From Bacteroidetes bacterium UBA1312 (GTDB taxonomy: Bacteria; Bacteroidota; Bacteroidia; Chitinophagales; Chitinophagaceae), in contig DBTQ01000002.1 of assembly GCA_002307135.1 (NCBI GenBank), positions 3,055 to 67,054 of the forward strand: DNA of 64,000 nt, written 5' to 3'. The position numbers and the translations under genes are program-made. Shown piece after piece: positions 23,979-34,054 of the stretch; within the stretch, counting starts at the first letter, position 1; each line of letters begins with the position of its first letter. Below the pieces are notes generated by a model, which was given only the letters and a program-made list of their open reading frames with translations, was not told the origin of the DNA and did not search any database.

Positions 23979-26231
23979 TTGGACGAAAACATAGAACTAT
24001 ATAATAAATCAGCAGAAGAAGAAAAGAACTTAATTCTCAGACAATATAGAGCTTTATTAAGAGCACTAAAACAACGAATAAAGAAAGGAGATAAAGGCCT
24101 GATTCGGAGAGCATTTGAAATTTCAGCAGAAGCACATAGTGATATGCGCCGTAAATCTGGAGAACCTTATATTCTACATCCCATTGCTGTTGCTCAAATC
24201 GTAGTTGAAGAGATTGGCTTAGGAGTTACTTCTGCAATTTGTGCTTTATTACATGATGTTGTGGAAGACACAGAAATAACCCTCGAAGACATTGAATTAG
24301 AATTCGGTAAAAATTTCGCAAAAATTATTGATGGTCTTACAAAAATAGCCAATGTAGTAGACGGTAATGCTGAAACCTCTTTGCAAGCAGAAAATTTTCG
24401 AAAAATTCTGATGGCACTTGCCGAAGATCCAAGAGTTATTCTCATAAAATTAGCTGATCGGCTACATAATATGCGTACCCTAGGTAGCATGAGTCGTGAT
24501 AAGCAACTAAAGATTTGCTCTGAAACGACCTATATCTATGCCCCACTTGCTCATAGACTTGGATTGTATGAAATAAAATCAGAGCTTGAAGATCTAGCCC
24601 TTAAATATACACAACCCGAAGCTTACAGTTCTATTGCCAATGGATTGAAAGAAACCAAACGTGAACGAACTCGTTACATCAACGAATTTATAAAACCAAT
24701 CAAAGATGAATTAATTAAGAACAATTTCAAATTTGATATTTATGGCAGGCCAAAGTCAATCAATTCTATATGGAATAAAATACGTACTAAACATGTAAGT
24801 TTCGAAGAGGTTTACGATCTCTTTGCCATACGCATTGTGCTTGATTCGGATTACGAGAAGGAAAAGGAAGAATGTTGGAAAGTATATTCTATCATTACCA
24901 ATTTTTACAAACCAAGCCCAGAAAGATTACGTGATTGGGTAAGTGTACCTAAAGGAAATGGGTATGAAGCATTACATACAACTGTAATGGGACCCGGAGG
25001 TCGTTGGGTGGAAGTCCAAATCAAAACAGAACGCATGAATGCCATAGCCGAAAAAGGCCTGGCTGCACATTGGAAATATAAAGAAGGGGCGGAAAAACCT
25101 CAGGAAAACAAGCTTGATGCGTGGCTACAACACTTACGCGAAATCCTCAATAATCCAGATACAGATACTCTTGATTTTTTGCAAGATTTCAAACTCGATT
25201 TATTTACCGAGGAGATGTATGTATATACACCCAAAGGTGATATGCGAGTAATGCCTAAAGGTGCTACAGCATTAGACTTCGCCTTTGACATTCATTCGGA
25301 ACTCGGAGCAAGGTGTATAGGAGCGAAAGTAAATTACAAGCTCGTACCATTAAGCCATGCGCTCAAAAGCGGTGATCAAATAGAAGTCATCACATCTTCA
25401 AAACAAAAACCAAGTGAGGATTGGTTAAACTTTGTTATTTCGGCAAAAGCAAAATCAAGAATTAAATATTATCTTAAAGAAGAAAAAAGAAAAGTCGCAG
25501 AAGATGGAAAAGAAATAGTAAAACGAAAACTCGACCATTTAGGACTACCCTTATCTCAACACAATATCAATGAGCTTTGTTTACATTACAAAAAGCAATC
25601 ACCGCTAGATGTGTATTATTCTGTGGCCGTTGGCAACATTGATCTCAAAGAATTAAAAGAATTTACGATTACTGGTGATAAACTACAACACCCTGTAAAA
25701 ATACAAGAGGTAAAAACTACAATAACTACCAACGAAGAGATTCAAAAACAAAAACCGGCAAAAGGCGCAGAGCTCATCATCTTTGGTGAAAGTTCAGATA
25801 AAATTTTGTACAAACTGGCACAGTGTTGCCAACCCATACCCGGCGATGATGTTTTTGGCTTTATCACATCGGGTGAAGGCTTAAAAATACATCGTTCTGA
25901 CTGTCCCAATGCAGCAAGACTTTTATCGCACTATGGACACCGCGTAGTGAAAACAAAATGGGCAAAAAACAAAGAAATATCTTTCCTCAGCGGCGTACGT
26001 ATTACCGGACTTGATGATGTAGGTGTAATCAAAAAAATCACCAATATTATTTCAGACTCCCTCAATATGAATATGCGCTCTATAAGTATTGACTCATCTG
26101 AGGGCATATTTGAGGGCACTATTATGGTGTATGTACATGACAAGGAAGAGTTTGATCTGTTGTGCCAACAATTAGCAACACTAGAAGGCGTAATGACGGT
26201 ACAACGTATAGAAGAAACACAAGAAGGATAA
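23979..26231 (+). CDS. Bifunctional (p)ppGpp synthetase/hydrolase, RelA/SpoT (Rsh) family
   Basis: 750 aa from a TTG start; no in-frame ATG fits better. It makes and degrades the stringent-response alarmone. Order of domains: HD hydrolase with H67 (LHPIAVA), H92-D93 (LLHDVVEDTE) and D160 (KLADRLHNMRTL), all present, so hydrolysis is expected. The synthetase domain (~230-355) has DIYGRPKSINSIW and GYEALHTTVMGPGG. TGS (~405-465; YVYTPKGDMRVMPKGATALDFAF), a conserved Cys motif (LAQCCQPIPGD) and a C-terminal ACT domain (~670-745) follow. A normal full-length Rsh protein. Confidence 0.95.
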   Translation: MDENIELYNKSAEEEKNLILRQYRALLRALKQRIKKGDKGLIRRAFEISAEAHSDMRRKSGEPYILHPIAVAQIVVEEIGLGVTSAICALLHDVVEDTEITLEDIELEFGKNFAKIIDGLTKIANVVDGNAETSLQAENFRKILMALAEDPRVILIKLADRLHNMRTLGSMSRDKQLKICSETTYIYAPLAHRLGLYEIKSELEDLALKYTQPEAYSSIANGLKETKRERTRYINEFIKPIKDELIKNNFKFDIYGRPKSINSIWNKIRTKHVSFEEVYDLFAIRIVLDSDYEKEKEECWKVYSIITNFYKPSPERLRDWVSVPKGNGYEALHTTVMGPGGRWVEVQIKTERMNAIAEKGLAAHWKYKEGAEKPQENKLDAWLQHLREILNNPDTDTLDFLQDFKLDLFTEEMYVYTPKGDMRVMPKGATALDFAFDIHSELGARCIGAKVNYKLVPLSHALKSGDQIEVITSSKQKPSEDWLNFVISAKAKSRIKYYLKEEKRKVAEDGKEIVKRKLDHLGLPLSQHNINELCLHYKKQSPLDVYYSVAVGNIDLKELKEFTITGDKLQHPVKIQEVKTTITTNEEIQKQKPAKGAELIIFGESSDKILYKLAQCCQPIPGDDVFGFITSGEGLKIHRSDCPNAARLLSHYGHRVVKTKWAKNKEISFLSGVRITGLDDVGVIKKITNIISDSLNMNMRSISIDSSEGIFEGTIMVYVHDKEEFDLLCQQLATLEGVMTVQRIEETQEG

Positions 26232-26282
26232 AAGTAACCGACATAGCTTCATGCACTATAAATAATATATCGACAACAGAAA

Positions 26283-26771
26283 ATGCAAAACGAATATTAT
26301 ACAGAACCATTGGAGGTATCCGAGTTTGACTTTTTAGCCAAAAAAGCAGAGCAAGAAAAACGTTTGTATAAAAAGATCCTCATTGCATTGCAGGTAGGTT
26401 GTATTATTTTTTCTTTTGGTGGTGCCTGGAAGTATATTGTAAAAGGTAACTTAAGCGTTTTTTCTTGGGAAAATTATTTTATTACGCTACTTATCTTGAG
26501 CTCAATTAGTGCTGCGGCTATCTGGTTCTCTATATACAATAACCTTCGAAAAATATCTTTGGATCTACGGTACAAAACAAAAATCATAGAGCGTGCATTG
26601 ATTAAGCGAAAGACCTTTCTTCCTCAAAACAATACCTTTCATTTTTATCTGAATTCGTTTGAAAAACTAAGTATAGAAGTCGATGAAGAACATTTTAACG
26701 AATTGACCGAAGGTGACGAAGTCAATATCGAATATTCCTCAAATGCACATATATACTTCGGATATTTTTAA
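26283..26771 (+). CDS. Hypothetical membrane protein, two TM segments
   Basis: 162 aa. A charged cytoplasmic N-terminus (FDFLAKKAEQEKRLYKK) is followed by TM1 (~37-55), TM2 (~64-85) and a ~75-residue soluble C-terminal part rich in beta-forming residues (FHFYLNSFEKLSIEVDEEHF, EGDEVNIEYSSNAHIYFGYF). No family recognised. It starts 51 bases after relA/spoT on the same strand and may be co-transcribed. Confidence 0.75.
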   Translation: MQNEYYTEPLEVSEFDFLAKKAEQEKRLYKKILIALQVGCIIFSFGGAWKYIVKGNLSVFSWENYFITLLILSSISAAAIWFSIYNNLRKISLDLRYKTKIIERALIKRKTFLPQNNTFHFYLNSFEKLSIEVDEEHFNELTEGDEVNIEYSSNAHIYFGYF

Positions 26772-26873
26772 AACGGATGACATTGTCTATTCTCCAAAAA
26801 TGAATTGATTACCGGCAATTACGAATTCCGCGTTATATTTAAACTTACTTAAGGAGAACACAATAATTCCCGA

Positions 26874-27917
26874 TTAGCTTTCTTCCTCAAAATAAATCTT
26901 ATAATACTTACGGCCATCACGTTCTACCCCCTGCTCTATGAGTTCTTTATCGCCATGTATGTATATATGAAAATTTTTATCGAGTTTCAATACACTTTTA
27001 AAAACTCGTGCTTGCTTTTTGACCGCCTGTGCAGAAATATCGAAACTATCAGACATTGCCACATCAAAATCTTCGCGATAGGCTTTGTCAAAACCTCTGA
27101 ATGATTGAATGACTTTCTCGTCTTGAAACACTTCTTTTTCAAAATCCTCTTTTTCAAAAGTTTCATGCGTCTTAAAATAATTTACTGAGCGATTGAGTAA
27201 ATCAATTTGATCCGCTTTACTTACTTCAAAGTCTTCAGACAGTTGTTGCGTAACAAAGCTCTTGGCAATATTGAGTAAATCTTTGGTATGATGGTAGTTA
27301 TCGCTACAAGGTCTTAATTGCAGGAAACTTTCTTTCCAATATTGCGCATCTGATTTATTCGCTTTATCAATAATGCAAATTTTAAATCCTTCGTTTTTAT
27401 TTTTGTTGATAATCAAACATCCTTTATCGAGTTTATCAATATTGATTCCTTTATCGTAATTAAGATCGAAATTTCCTGAAAACAAATCCAGTTTCAGAAA
27501 AGATTGCTTATTTTCTGATTTAAATATTCCTATCAACTCTACCGATTCATTATCAATAAATACATTAGCACAATGAACGACGAACAAATCTCCCGGCTTT
27601 ATATTGGGATGTATAGATAGCTCATATAGGTGTTTGGCGATATTGACTGTTTGAGGATGAAAAGAAACTGCACTATCAAATATTTGAGCCGCATAATTGT
27701 ATAGCGGATTAAGTTTGAAGTCCTGATTTGAAAAAGTAAAGTTATAGAACTCAGGATTGACGAAAGAAGTAAAAAAGTACTGTACCAAAAGAGCCTGTAG
27801 CTGCTCATCATCAGTGTTCAATTTAGCTTTTGAGACTATTAAATCTTCGCCATTGGTTTTGTTTCCTATACGGTGTAATGAAATATTTTCGATGGTACAA
27901 TTGTTGTAGTCTATCAT
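26874..27917 (-). CDS. Nucleoid-associated protein, NdpA/YejK family
   Basis: 347 aa. The start IDYNNCTIENISLHRIGNKTNGEDL and the later HTKDLLNIAKSFVTQQL resemble the 37-kDa nucleoid-associated protein family as it occurs in Bacteroidota. The family associates with DNA in the nucleoid. Its exact activity is unclear. No signal peptide. It stands alone, convergent with the upstream membrane protein gene (102-base gap without an obvious terminator). Confidence 0.8.
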   Translation of the reverse strand: MIDYNNCTIENISLHRIGNKTNGEDLIVSKAKLNTDDEQLQALLVQYFFTSFVNPEFYNFTFSNQDFKLNPLYNYAAQIFDSAVSFHPQTVNIAKHLYELSIHPNIKPGDLFVVHCANVFIDNESVELIGIFKSENKQSFLKLDLFSGNFDLNYDKGINIDKLDKGCLIINKNKNEGFKICIIDKANKSDAQYWKESFLQLRPCSDNYHHTKDLLNIAKSFVTQQLSEDFEVSKADQIDLLNRSVNYFKTHETFEKEDFEKEVFQDEKVIQSFRGFDKAYREDFDVAMSDSFDISAQAVKKQARVFKSVLKLDKNFHIYIHGDKELIEQGVERDGRKYYKIYFEEES

Positions 27918-27999
27918 ATAGTATTATAGCTCTTTATTTTAAAAAGCGCTAAGATACAATGTATGCACTTAAACAAACAAAAGCACATAACCCCGAAAT

Positions 28000-29136
28000 T
28001 TATAAAATGGGTTTGCTTTTGGGGGAACATGAAACATCCCCATCCAATTTATTCTTTCTAACAAGGAATAAAATCAAATACAAGCCAATCGCTCCAAAAA
28101 GCATAGCAAGAATACAAATATTGACAGGAAAATCTTGAATTAAAAATGATATGACGATGATAAAAATACTAACAGTCGCTAAAATAAAAACCGTTTTCGT
28201 ATGTGAGAAACCTAAATCAAGGAAATAATGATGTAAATGAGTCCTATCTGCATTGAATGGAGAGTTTCCTTTGATGATACGGGCTGCAAAAACCCTGAAT
28301 GTATCAAACACTGGGATGAATAAAATAGACAATGCCCCTAACAATACAGCTTTGGGGCTATGAAATAAAACATTACCTTCAAAATGATGCACATTTTTAG
28401 TAAGTAGGATCGCGAGAACTGCTATTGTAAATCCAATAACGAGTGAACCACAATCACCCATAAATATACGCGCAGGCTGAATATTAAATTTCAAGAAGGC
28501 TATAATCGCACCCATAAGACTAAAAGAGATACATGCCAAACTAATATTGTTGGATATATTAAATGCTATACCCAAAAATAGTGTAGAAATAATGGCAATT
28601 GTTGCAGCTAATCCATCGATACCATCGATCAAATTAAATGCATTGCTCACGAATGTACAGCCAACAACAGTAAAAACAAGACTTACCCAATATGGCAGTT
28701 CAAAAACGCCTAAAAATCCATGCAAGTTATCGAGCCTAATGTCAGCAAGAAAAGCAATGATAAAAGAAGCGGCAATTTGCGCAATAAATTTTTTGGAAGG
28801 GTTAACGTTAATCAAATCATCTTTGATGCCAGTAATGAATAATATAAGTGTGGCAGCAATTATATAATTCCATTTATCAAATTCCGTAGTTTTAACAAAA
28901 AGAGAACCAATTACTGAAAAGCCCAAATAAATGGCAACTCCTCCCAAATTGGGAATTACTTCTGAATGTAATTTTCGGTCATTGTCAGGTAAGTCATATA
29001 ATTTCTTTTTTTTGCTGATATATATAATTCTAGGGATAGCACTAGTGCACAACGCCATGGAAAATAGCGTTGCTGCTATAAAAAGTACATATTTATTTGT
29101 AGCTATTAGAAGTGAATTCATTATATATGGCAACAA
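28000..29136 (-). CDS. Polyprenyl-phosphate N-acetylhexosamine-1-phosphate transferase, MraY/WecA family
   Basis: 378 aa with ~11 TM segments. It transfers a sugar-1-phosphate (typically GlcNAc-1-P) to undecaprenyl phosphate, starting polysaccharide synthesis. Diagnostic segments: PNLGGVAIYLGF near the N-terminus, FITGIKDDLINVNPSKKF (Asp pair, Mg/substrate), NAFNLIDGIDGLAA, FMGDCGSLVIGF and the HLHHYFLDLGFSHTKT histidine motif. A second start at Met6 is possible. It is the downstream member of the wecB/heparinase-like cluster, 134 bases after wecB. Confidence 0.93.
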   Translation of the reverse strand: MLPYIMNSLLIATNKYVLFIAATLFSMALCTSAIPRIIYISKKKKLYDLPDNDRKLHSEVIPNLGGVAIYLGFSVIGSLFVKTTEFDKWNYIIAATLILFITGIKDDLINVNPSKKFIAQIAASFIIAFLADIRLDNLHGFLGVFELPYWVSLVFTVVGCTFVSNAFNLIDGIDGLAATIAIISTLFLGIAFNISNNISLACISFSLMGAIIAFLKFNIQPARIFMGDCGSLVIGFTIAVLAILLTKNVHHFEGNVLFHSPKAVLLGALSILFIPVFDTFRVFAARIIKGNSPFNADRTHLHHYFLDLGFSHTKTVFILATVSIFIIVISFLIQDFPVNICILAMLFGAIGLYLILFLVRKNKLDGDVSCSPKSKPIL

Positions 29137-29240
29137 TTATCTAAAATCAACGAAATTAGTCGCTTTTAAAATTCAGTGTAAAGGTAAAAAGAAAAATAAC
29201 TTTTTTCCATTTTAATAATTAATACACCCAAAGACAACAG

Positions 29241-29272
29241 AAATTTTATTCTCGTAAATGAGAATAAAATTT
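29241..29272. terminator. AT-rich hairpin at the end of wecB
   Basis: A 13-bp stem AAATTTTATTCTC/GAGAATAAAATTT with a 6-base loop overlaps the wecB stop codon. It lacks a T tract on the leftward strand, so termination is only a possibility. Confidence 0.35.
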
Positions 29273-30467
29273 AATTATTATTTGAAGTGTTGCTATTGTG
29301 CAATATTGAATTTTGCAGGTTTGACAAGTTGATCATTGGATCAACAACACTAACTGTACTCGATGTCAAGGCATTAGCTATTGTATCGACAATTCTTTTG
29401 GCAGCGTCACCATCCCACAATTCGGGGGTTTTACCAATCTGCCATTCATTTTTAAATAATCGTTCAAATGCACGTTCAATATTATGTATATGGCTATTCC
29501 CTAAAAGTAGGTTGGTTCCAATGGTGCAGGTTTCTGGTCGTTCTGTATTACTTCTTAGCGTCATACAAGGTACATTCATGACGGTAGTCTCTTCTGAAAT
29601 ACCTCCTGAGTCTGTAACTACTGCTTTAGAATGTTTTACTAGATAGTTAAACTCAAGATAGCCCATTGGTTCAATCATGCAAATTTTTGATGGGAAAATA
29701 CCAAAACTTTCCATCATTTTAGCCGTATGAGGATGTACAGGAAAAATAACAGGTAATCCTCTCGATGATTCTCCTACCGCTTCTAATAATGATTTAAGTG
29801 TTTTAGCTTCTGATATGTTTGCATGGCGATGTAATGTCAATACAATATATTCTTTTTTTGCAAGCTGCAAACTATCCCAAATAGCAGGTTTCTTAAATTT
29901 ATTAATATTATTTTTAAGCGTATCAATCATTGTATTGCCAACGAAAAATATCTTTTCCGGAGCTACATTTTCATCCAATAAATTATCATTTGCAGATCTA
30001 GATGTAGTGAAAAAATAATCTGAAATTGAATCCGTCAGAATACGATTCATTTCTTCGGGCATCAACCGATCTCTGCTACGCAATCCAGCTTCGACATGTG
30101 CCAAAGAAATACTTGGATCCGTTTTTTTGGTAGCCAGCGCACATGCAACCGTAGAGTTTACGTCTCCCGAAACAATAACCATATCAGGTCTTTGTTCGTG
30201 CAGAACATTACTATATCTGTCAATAATTGTTGCTACCTGTTGCGCATTATTACCATGCCCAACTCCTAAATTAATATTGGGAAATGGTATATTTAATTCT
30301 TCAAAAAAAATACCGCTCATCCTTTTATCATAATGTTGACCAGTATGAATTAGACGATACCCAATGTCCATACCTTTATTCAATCGAATTTGCAACTCGT
30401 TGATAATGGCAGCAACCTTAATAAAGTTAGGTCTTGCCCCTACTATTATATCTATTAGCTTAGTCAT
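29271..30467 (-). CDS. wecB: UDP-N-acetylglucosamine 2-epimerase (non-hydrolysing)
   Basis: 398 aa from ATG 30467. The frame runs to 30494, but the 30467 start forms an ATGA overlap with the upstream stop, which shows coupling. It converts UDP-GlcNAc to UDP-ManNAc. Motifs: DIIVGARPNFIKVAAI (N-terminal nucleotide-binding loop), HTGQHYDKRMSGIFFEEL, HVEAGLRSRDRLMPEEMNR (catalytic region), and VVTDSGGISEETTVMNVPC with RSNTERPET near the C-terminus. All key residues look intact. Product: ManNAc-type building blocks for the surface polysaccharide of this cluster. Confidence 0.95.
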   Translation of the reverse strand: MTKLIDIIVGARPNFIKVAAIINELQIRLNKGMDIGYRLIHTGQHYDKRMSGIFFEELNIPFPNINLGVGHGNNAQQVATIIDRYSNVLHEQRPDMVIVSGDVNSTVACALATKKTDPSISLAHVEAGLRSRDRLMPEEMNRILTDSISDYFFTTSRSANDNLLDENVAPEKIFFVGNTMIDTLKNNINKFKKPAIWDSLQLAKKEYIVLTLHRHANISEAKTLKSLLEAVGESSRGLPVIFPVHPHTAKMMESFGIFPSKICMIEPMGYLEFNYLVKHSKAVVTDSGGISEETTVMNVPCMTLRSNTERPETCTIGTNLLLGNSHIHNIERAFERLFKNEWQIGKTPELWDGDAAKRIVDTIANALTSSTVSVVDPMINLSNLQNSILHNSNTSNNN

Positions 30468-32092
30468 GGGCTTTGTTCTATAACTGTTGTACATATTTGC
30501 GCTTTTACTTGCGCCACCAATCTATTGGCCAATACCCTTTTATTAAAGCCCTCACAATATTCGTATTGTTCACTATAAATACTTGCATTATCAATTTTAA
30601 TCATTGTATCCAAGCCACTTATGAGCCAGCAATCTTCTTGTAATTTTAAATTTACACTAGGATGAAAATGAAGAAAAAGTCTAACATTCTGCCCCTTCCA
30701 ACCAATTAACTTATCTACTATAACGATTTTACTCCCATCTCGTGTTATCGATCTTTCATGGATAATCCCATATTTTCTTTTATAACCGTAATGCCTAACT
30801 ACAATAGCAGCAGACGTTTCTTCTATAATACAAACATTTGCTCTATGCCCAACTCTAAAACTAGCCCATACATCCAACGAATTAGTATCTTCAATGCAGA
30901 CAGTATTATGCGCTAACGTCGAACGCTCATATAAGCGTTGTTGATTTCTCTCATAAGTACTAATTCCAGTATCTACTATTACGGATTGGTTATTAATATT
31001 CACACAAAAACTGAGCAAATCAGCATGTGCATGACCAGGTTGATATTTAGAACCTATCGCACCACAATTAAAGAGCAATTCAATGTTATTTTGTTCCAGC
31101 TTTCTATAACCACTTTCATTCAATACAACCTGCTTTATGTCAAATATCAAATGTTGTGCCACAGTTTGCAATTCCACTAACGTTGGTGTAATACCCGAAG
31201 TTGCATCCGCAAAATTAGGGAATAAATGATTGTTGAATATCATTGTGCTCGCCCAACCAAGCATTTTAAAAGTCTTATTTTTTATAAAATTATAAAAAAA
31301 GTCATCAAAAAAACTATTCTTGGCATCAATTAAAATACTTAGTTCTAAAAAGTGCTGAAGTATTAATGAATGATACATTGGAGATCGTTCAAAATGAGCC
31401 CCGTCATTCAATATTTGCTCAGTTAATTCATTTTGGACAATATCTGCTCCTTTAATATAAAATTTCTTGTCATTGAAATAACAAGAAGCCCACAATATTG
31501 CCCATCCATTTTCCAGCAAATGATTGGCCATTAAATGGTATTCGGGAAAATGATACAAACGATCTGCCTGTCTATATAAACTTTGAATAATGGGCTCTTC
31601 GTAAATTTGATTTGATGATAAAAATTTTATCCAATTTACAATACGTAATGAGCTTGGATAGGATTCCTGACCAATTTGTACTTTATGTTCCTGTGCAATA
31701 TAATCGTTGATTGTTTTAAGACGATCAGATACACTTATATCATTGTCATTTAACCAGTTAAAATAATTAAGATTATATGACCACAGCTTACCATTTGCAT
31801 CATAATTCCAGTCAATTTCTGCCCCAAAAGTATGTTTTAGATTGAGCAGAGAGAACGTATTGCCTTCTGGATCATATATTTGCCGATACACACAAAATGA
31901 AGGAAAAAGAATTTGGGGAAATTGTTGCGCATTTTGCAAATGATGGAGCGAAGGGGGATGAGCTTTGTACCATTTTTTTTTAAAAGGGTAATAAAAACGA
32001 TAAAAGACTTGCTCCCATTTCAAATATCTTACCGTGTGCAATAACCGCGACATGTTGAAAAAAATAGAACCTATTGAAAATTGCGTCTTCAT
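30464..32092 (-). CDS. Heparinase II/III-like (alginate lyase family) protein
   Basis: 542 aa, or 529 aa if it starts at Met14. The N-terminal ~300 residues form the helical alpha-barrel expected for alginate lyase/heparinase proteins (YHLMANHLLENGWAILWA, ERSPMYHSLILQHFLELSIL). Residues ~340-540 form the heparinase II/III beta domain, with QPGHAHADLLSFCVNINNQ (conserved His) and STLAHNTVCIED. Such proteins are common in Bacteroidota polysaccharide loci beside WecB, and may trim or lyse uronic-acid-containing glycans during export. No signal peptide is evident. It is translationally coupled to wecB. Confidence 0.85.
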   Translation of the reverse strand: MKTQFSIGSIFFNMSRLLHTVRYLKWEQVFYRFYYPFKKKWYKAHPPSLHHLQNAQQFPQILFPSFCVYRQIYDPEGNTFSLLNLKHTFGAEIDWNYDANGKLWSYNLNYFNWLNDNDISVSDRLKTINDYIAQEHKVQIGQESYPSSLRIVNWIKFLSSNQIYEEPIIQSLYRQADRLYHFPEYHLMANHLLENGWAILWASCYFNDKKFYIKGADIVQNELTEQILNDGAHFERSPMYHSLILQHFLELSILIDAKNSFFDDFFYNFIKNKTFKMLGWASTMIFNNHLFPNFADATSGITPTLVELQTVAQHLIFDIKQVVLNESGYRKLEQNNIELLFNCGAIGSKYQPGHAHADLLSFCVNINNQSVIVDTGISTYERNQQRLYERSTLAHNTVCIEDTNSLDVWASFRVGHRANVCIIEETSAAIVVRHYGYKRKYGIIHERSITRDGSKIVIVDKLIGWKGQNVRLFLHFHPSVNLKLQEDCWLISGLDTMIKIDNASIYSEQYEYCEGFNKRVLANRLVAQVKAQICTTVIEQSP

Positions 32093-32142
32093 CGTAGCAC
32101 TAAATTACCGACTTTTGCGTTTATTGTTAGTAATCAAACATA

Positions 32143-33390
32143 GTGAATAAAAACCAGTTTCAAAACATATTAACCGCAAACAAATCTCAAATAGCATTAA
32201 TCAGCGTATTGGGCATGATTGCCGGCTTTTTAGGTGCAAGAGCATTAATGTCGATCAGTATGTTTGTTTTTACACTCAATGCTATAATCGGAGTGCCGGT
32301 AAAATCATATTTAAAACAATCATGGTGGCTATTGGGACTTAGCTGGGTCATATTCTTTGCGCTATCATTCTTTTGGAGCGATAATATTCCATACTGGGAA
32401 GAAAGAGTTCAGACCAAACTGGCATTTCTTATGTTACCACTTGCATTTGGATTACTACCTGCATTTTCAACCAAGCAGCTGAAATTGTTCACCTATGTTA
32501 CGTCCCTACTACTTTTAGCCGGTTGTTGTTATAGTTATTCTTTTTTATGGAAAGACCCACAAGGTGTTATCAATGGGTACTACACGTCTAAAGTGATGCC
32601 TACACCTGCCTATGGCGATCATATTTGTTATAGCATTTTTGTCGCGTGGTTTACAATTTGGTGCTGTTATATATTTCCCTACTTGTCGAACAGGATTTCA
32701 AAAATATTGATCACTATTGCTGTAGTTTTTTTTATCATCTACTTACATGTATTAGCAGTTAAGAGCGGCCTCATTATTTTCTATCTTTCTATTATTTTGT
32801 ATGCAATTTATCTTTCCACAAAAAAGAAAAAAATTGTTTCTATAAGTATCATTGTTGGATTAATATGCCTTCTATTAGGCGCATACAACACGCTCCCCTC
32901 TTTCAGACACAAAGCCGGCTATCTAAAATATACTTATGAAGAATATTTTCAGAGAGGACACATGTCTGCTGATTTTAGCGATATGGGAAGGATTATTTCT
33001 TATGAGGTAGCTTGGGTAGTAATCAAACAAAACCCAATAATAGGTGTAGGCGCTGGTGATATGATGGAAGATATGAAAAACGTCTATCACCAACAGAAGC
33101 CTTCTGTAAATGATGACCAAATACTTTTACCACACAATCAAATGATGGTAAATTCTTTGGCTGGTGGGTTGGTTTGCTTATCACTCTTTTGGGCTTGGCT
33201 TTTTTACCCCTTAAAAACAATTAAAAAAAATCGTTCCGGGTATTTCACACTAATTTGCTGGATCATATTATTAATACCATTAATGGTAGAGCCATTTTTG
33301 GAAATACAATTTGGTGTATTTGTCTATTTATTTTGTTTGCTTTGGATGCAAAAAGCGGCAAGCACAAATATAACTATTGAGACTATTTAA
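32143..33390 (+). CDS. O-antigen ligase/polymerase-like membrane protein
   Basis: 415 aa from a GTG start. About 11 TM segments, with a large periplasmic loop (~260-330) containing GRIISYEVAWVVIKQNPIIGVGAGDMMEDM and LLPHNQMMVNSLAGG. The pattern N-P-x-x-G-x-G-x-G followed by P-H-N-x-x is the signature of the Wzy_C/O-antigen ligase family. It should polymerise or ligate the polysaccharide made by the neighbouring leftward genes, from which it diverges by 50 bases. Its stop overlaps the convergent glucosaminidase gene by 8 bases. Confidence 0.85.
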   Translation: MNKNQFQNILTANKSQIALISVLGMIAGFLGARALMSISMFVFTLNAIIGVPVKSYLKQSWWLLGLSWVIFFALSFFWSDNIPYWEERVQTKLAFLMLPLAFGLLPAFSTKQLKLFTYVTSLLLLAGCCYSYSFLWKDPQGVINGYYTSKVMPTPAYGDHICYSIFVAWFTIWCCYIFPYLSNRISKILITIAVVFFIIYLHVLAVKSGLIIFYLSIILYAIYLSTKKKKIVSISIIVGLICLLLGAYNTLPSFRHKAGYLKYTYEEYFQRGHMSADFSDMGRIISYEVAWVVIKQNPIIGVGAGDMMEDMKNVYHQQKPSVNDDQILLPHNQMMVNSLAGGLVCLSLFWAWLFYPLKTIKKNRSGYFTLICWIILLIPLMVEPFLEIQFGVFVYLFCLLWMQKAASTNITIETI

Positions 33391-33943
33391 TATCCAAATT
33401 ATTTTTAGTTGCTCTATTATCTATAAAATCAATACCAAGACTATCGTATTTACATAAATTATACTTTTCAATTACAGATTCAATATCCTTTATCCATCTG
33501 CCCTTGGCCTCTGCATAACCGGTTTTATTTAATTTGACCAACCAAAGATGGTAATCCTTTTTCTTTTGCATACTCGGGTACCATTTTTTAGCCATTACAA
33601 TCTTAGCAAAATGCCGAAACGAAGCTTCTGCATCAGGATATTGCTTATAAGCCGATCTGTGTTTTGATTTCGTTTTATGTAGGCTATTATGTCCTTTTAT
33701 CCCGAAATAATTATTCATTAATCGACAGTTTTTACTCGTCCCCATTGCAGACTCTATCATCGAAACACCTAAAATAATGCTGGCGGGAATGCCAGTTTCA
33801 TACATCAAACGAATAGCAATAGGTGAATGCTGTTTCAAATATCTGCCGGCTACTTTTTGCCCGAAACACGCACTACTCAATAGCATTCCAATAAATAATA
33901 ACGGATAAAGTTTACTCCGCAGAAAGTACAGAAGATTATTCAT
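33383..33943 (-). CDS. Secreted glucosaminidase-domain protein (FlgJ-like muramidase)
   Basis: 186 aa. A signal peptide (~12-28, ending SACFG) is followed by a glucosaminidase domain: IPASIILGVSMIESAMGTS (catalytic Glu in MIESAMG), NNYFGIKGH, and YKQYPDAEASFRHFAKIVMAKKWYPS. It cleaves peptidoglycan glycan strands. The LysM domain often attached in this family is missing, giving a short form. Convergent with the ligase gene. Confidence 0.88.
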   Translation of the reverse strand: MNNLLYFLRSKLYPLLFIGMLLSSACFGQKVAGRYLKQHSPIAIRLMYETGIPASIILGVSMIESAMGTSKNCRLMNNYFGIKGHNSLHKTKSKHRSAYKQYPDAEASFRHFAKIVMAKKWYPSMQKKKDYHLWLVKLNKTGYAEAKGRWIKDIESVIEKYNLCKYDSLGIDFIDNRATKNNLDIK

Positions 33944-34021
33944 GCCAAAATAATAAAATATAAGTTGTTAAAAACCGATTCACTCACTTACCCAATATTT
34001 CTTTTTTCTCAAAAATACTAT

Positions 34022-34029
34022 TATATTTG
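34022..34029 (+). promoter_or_regulatory. Putative -7 element of plsY
   Basis: TATATTTG matches TAnnTTTG exactly and lies 26 bases before the plsY ATG. No clear -33 TTTG is visible at the expected distance. Confidence 0.45.
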
Positions 34030-34054
34030 TGATTCTTAAAACTAGTATTATAAT

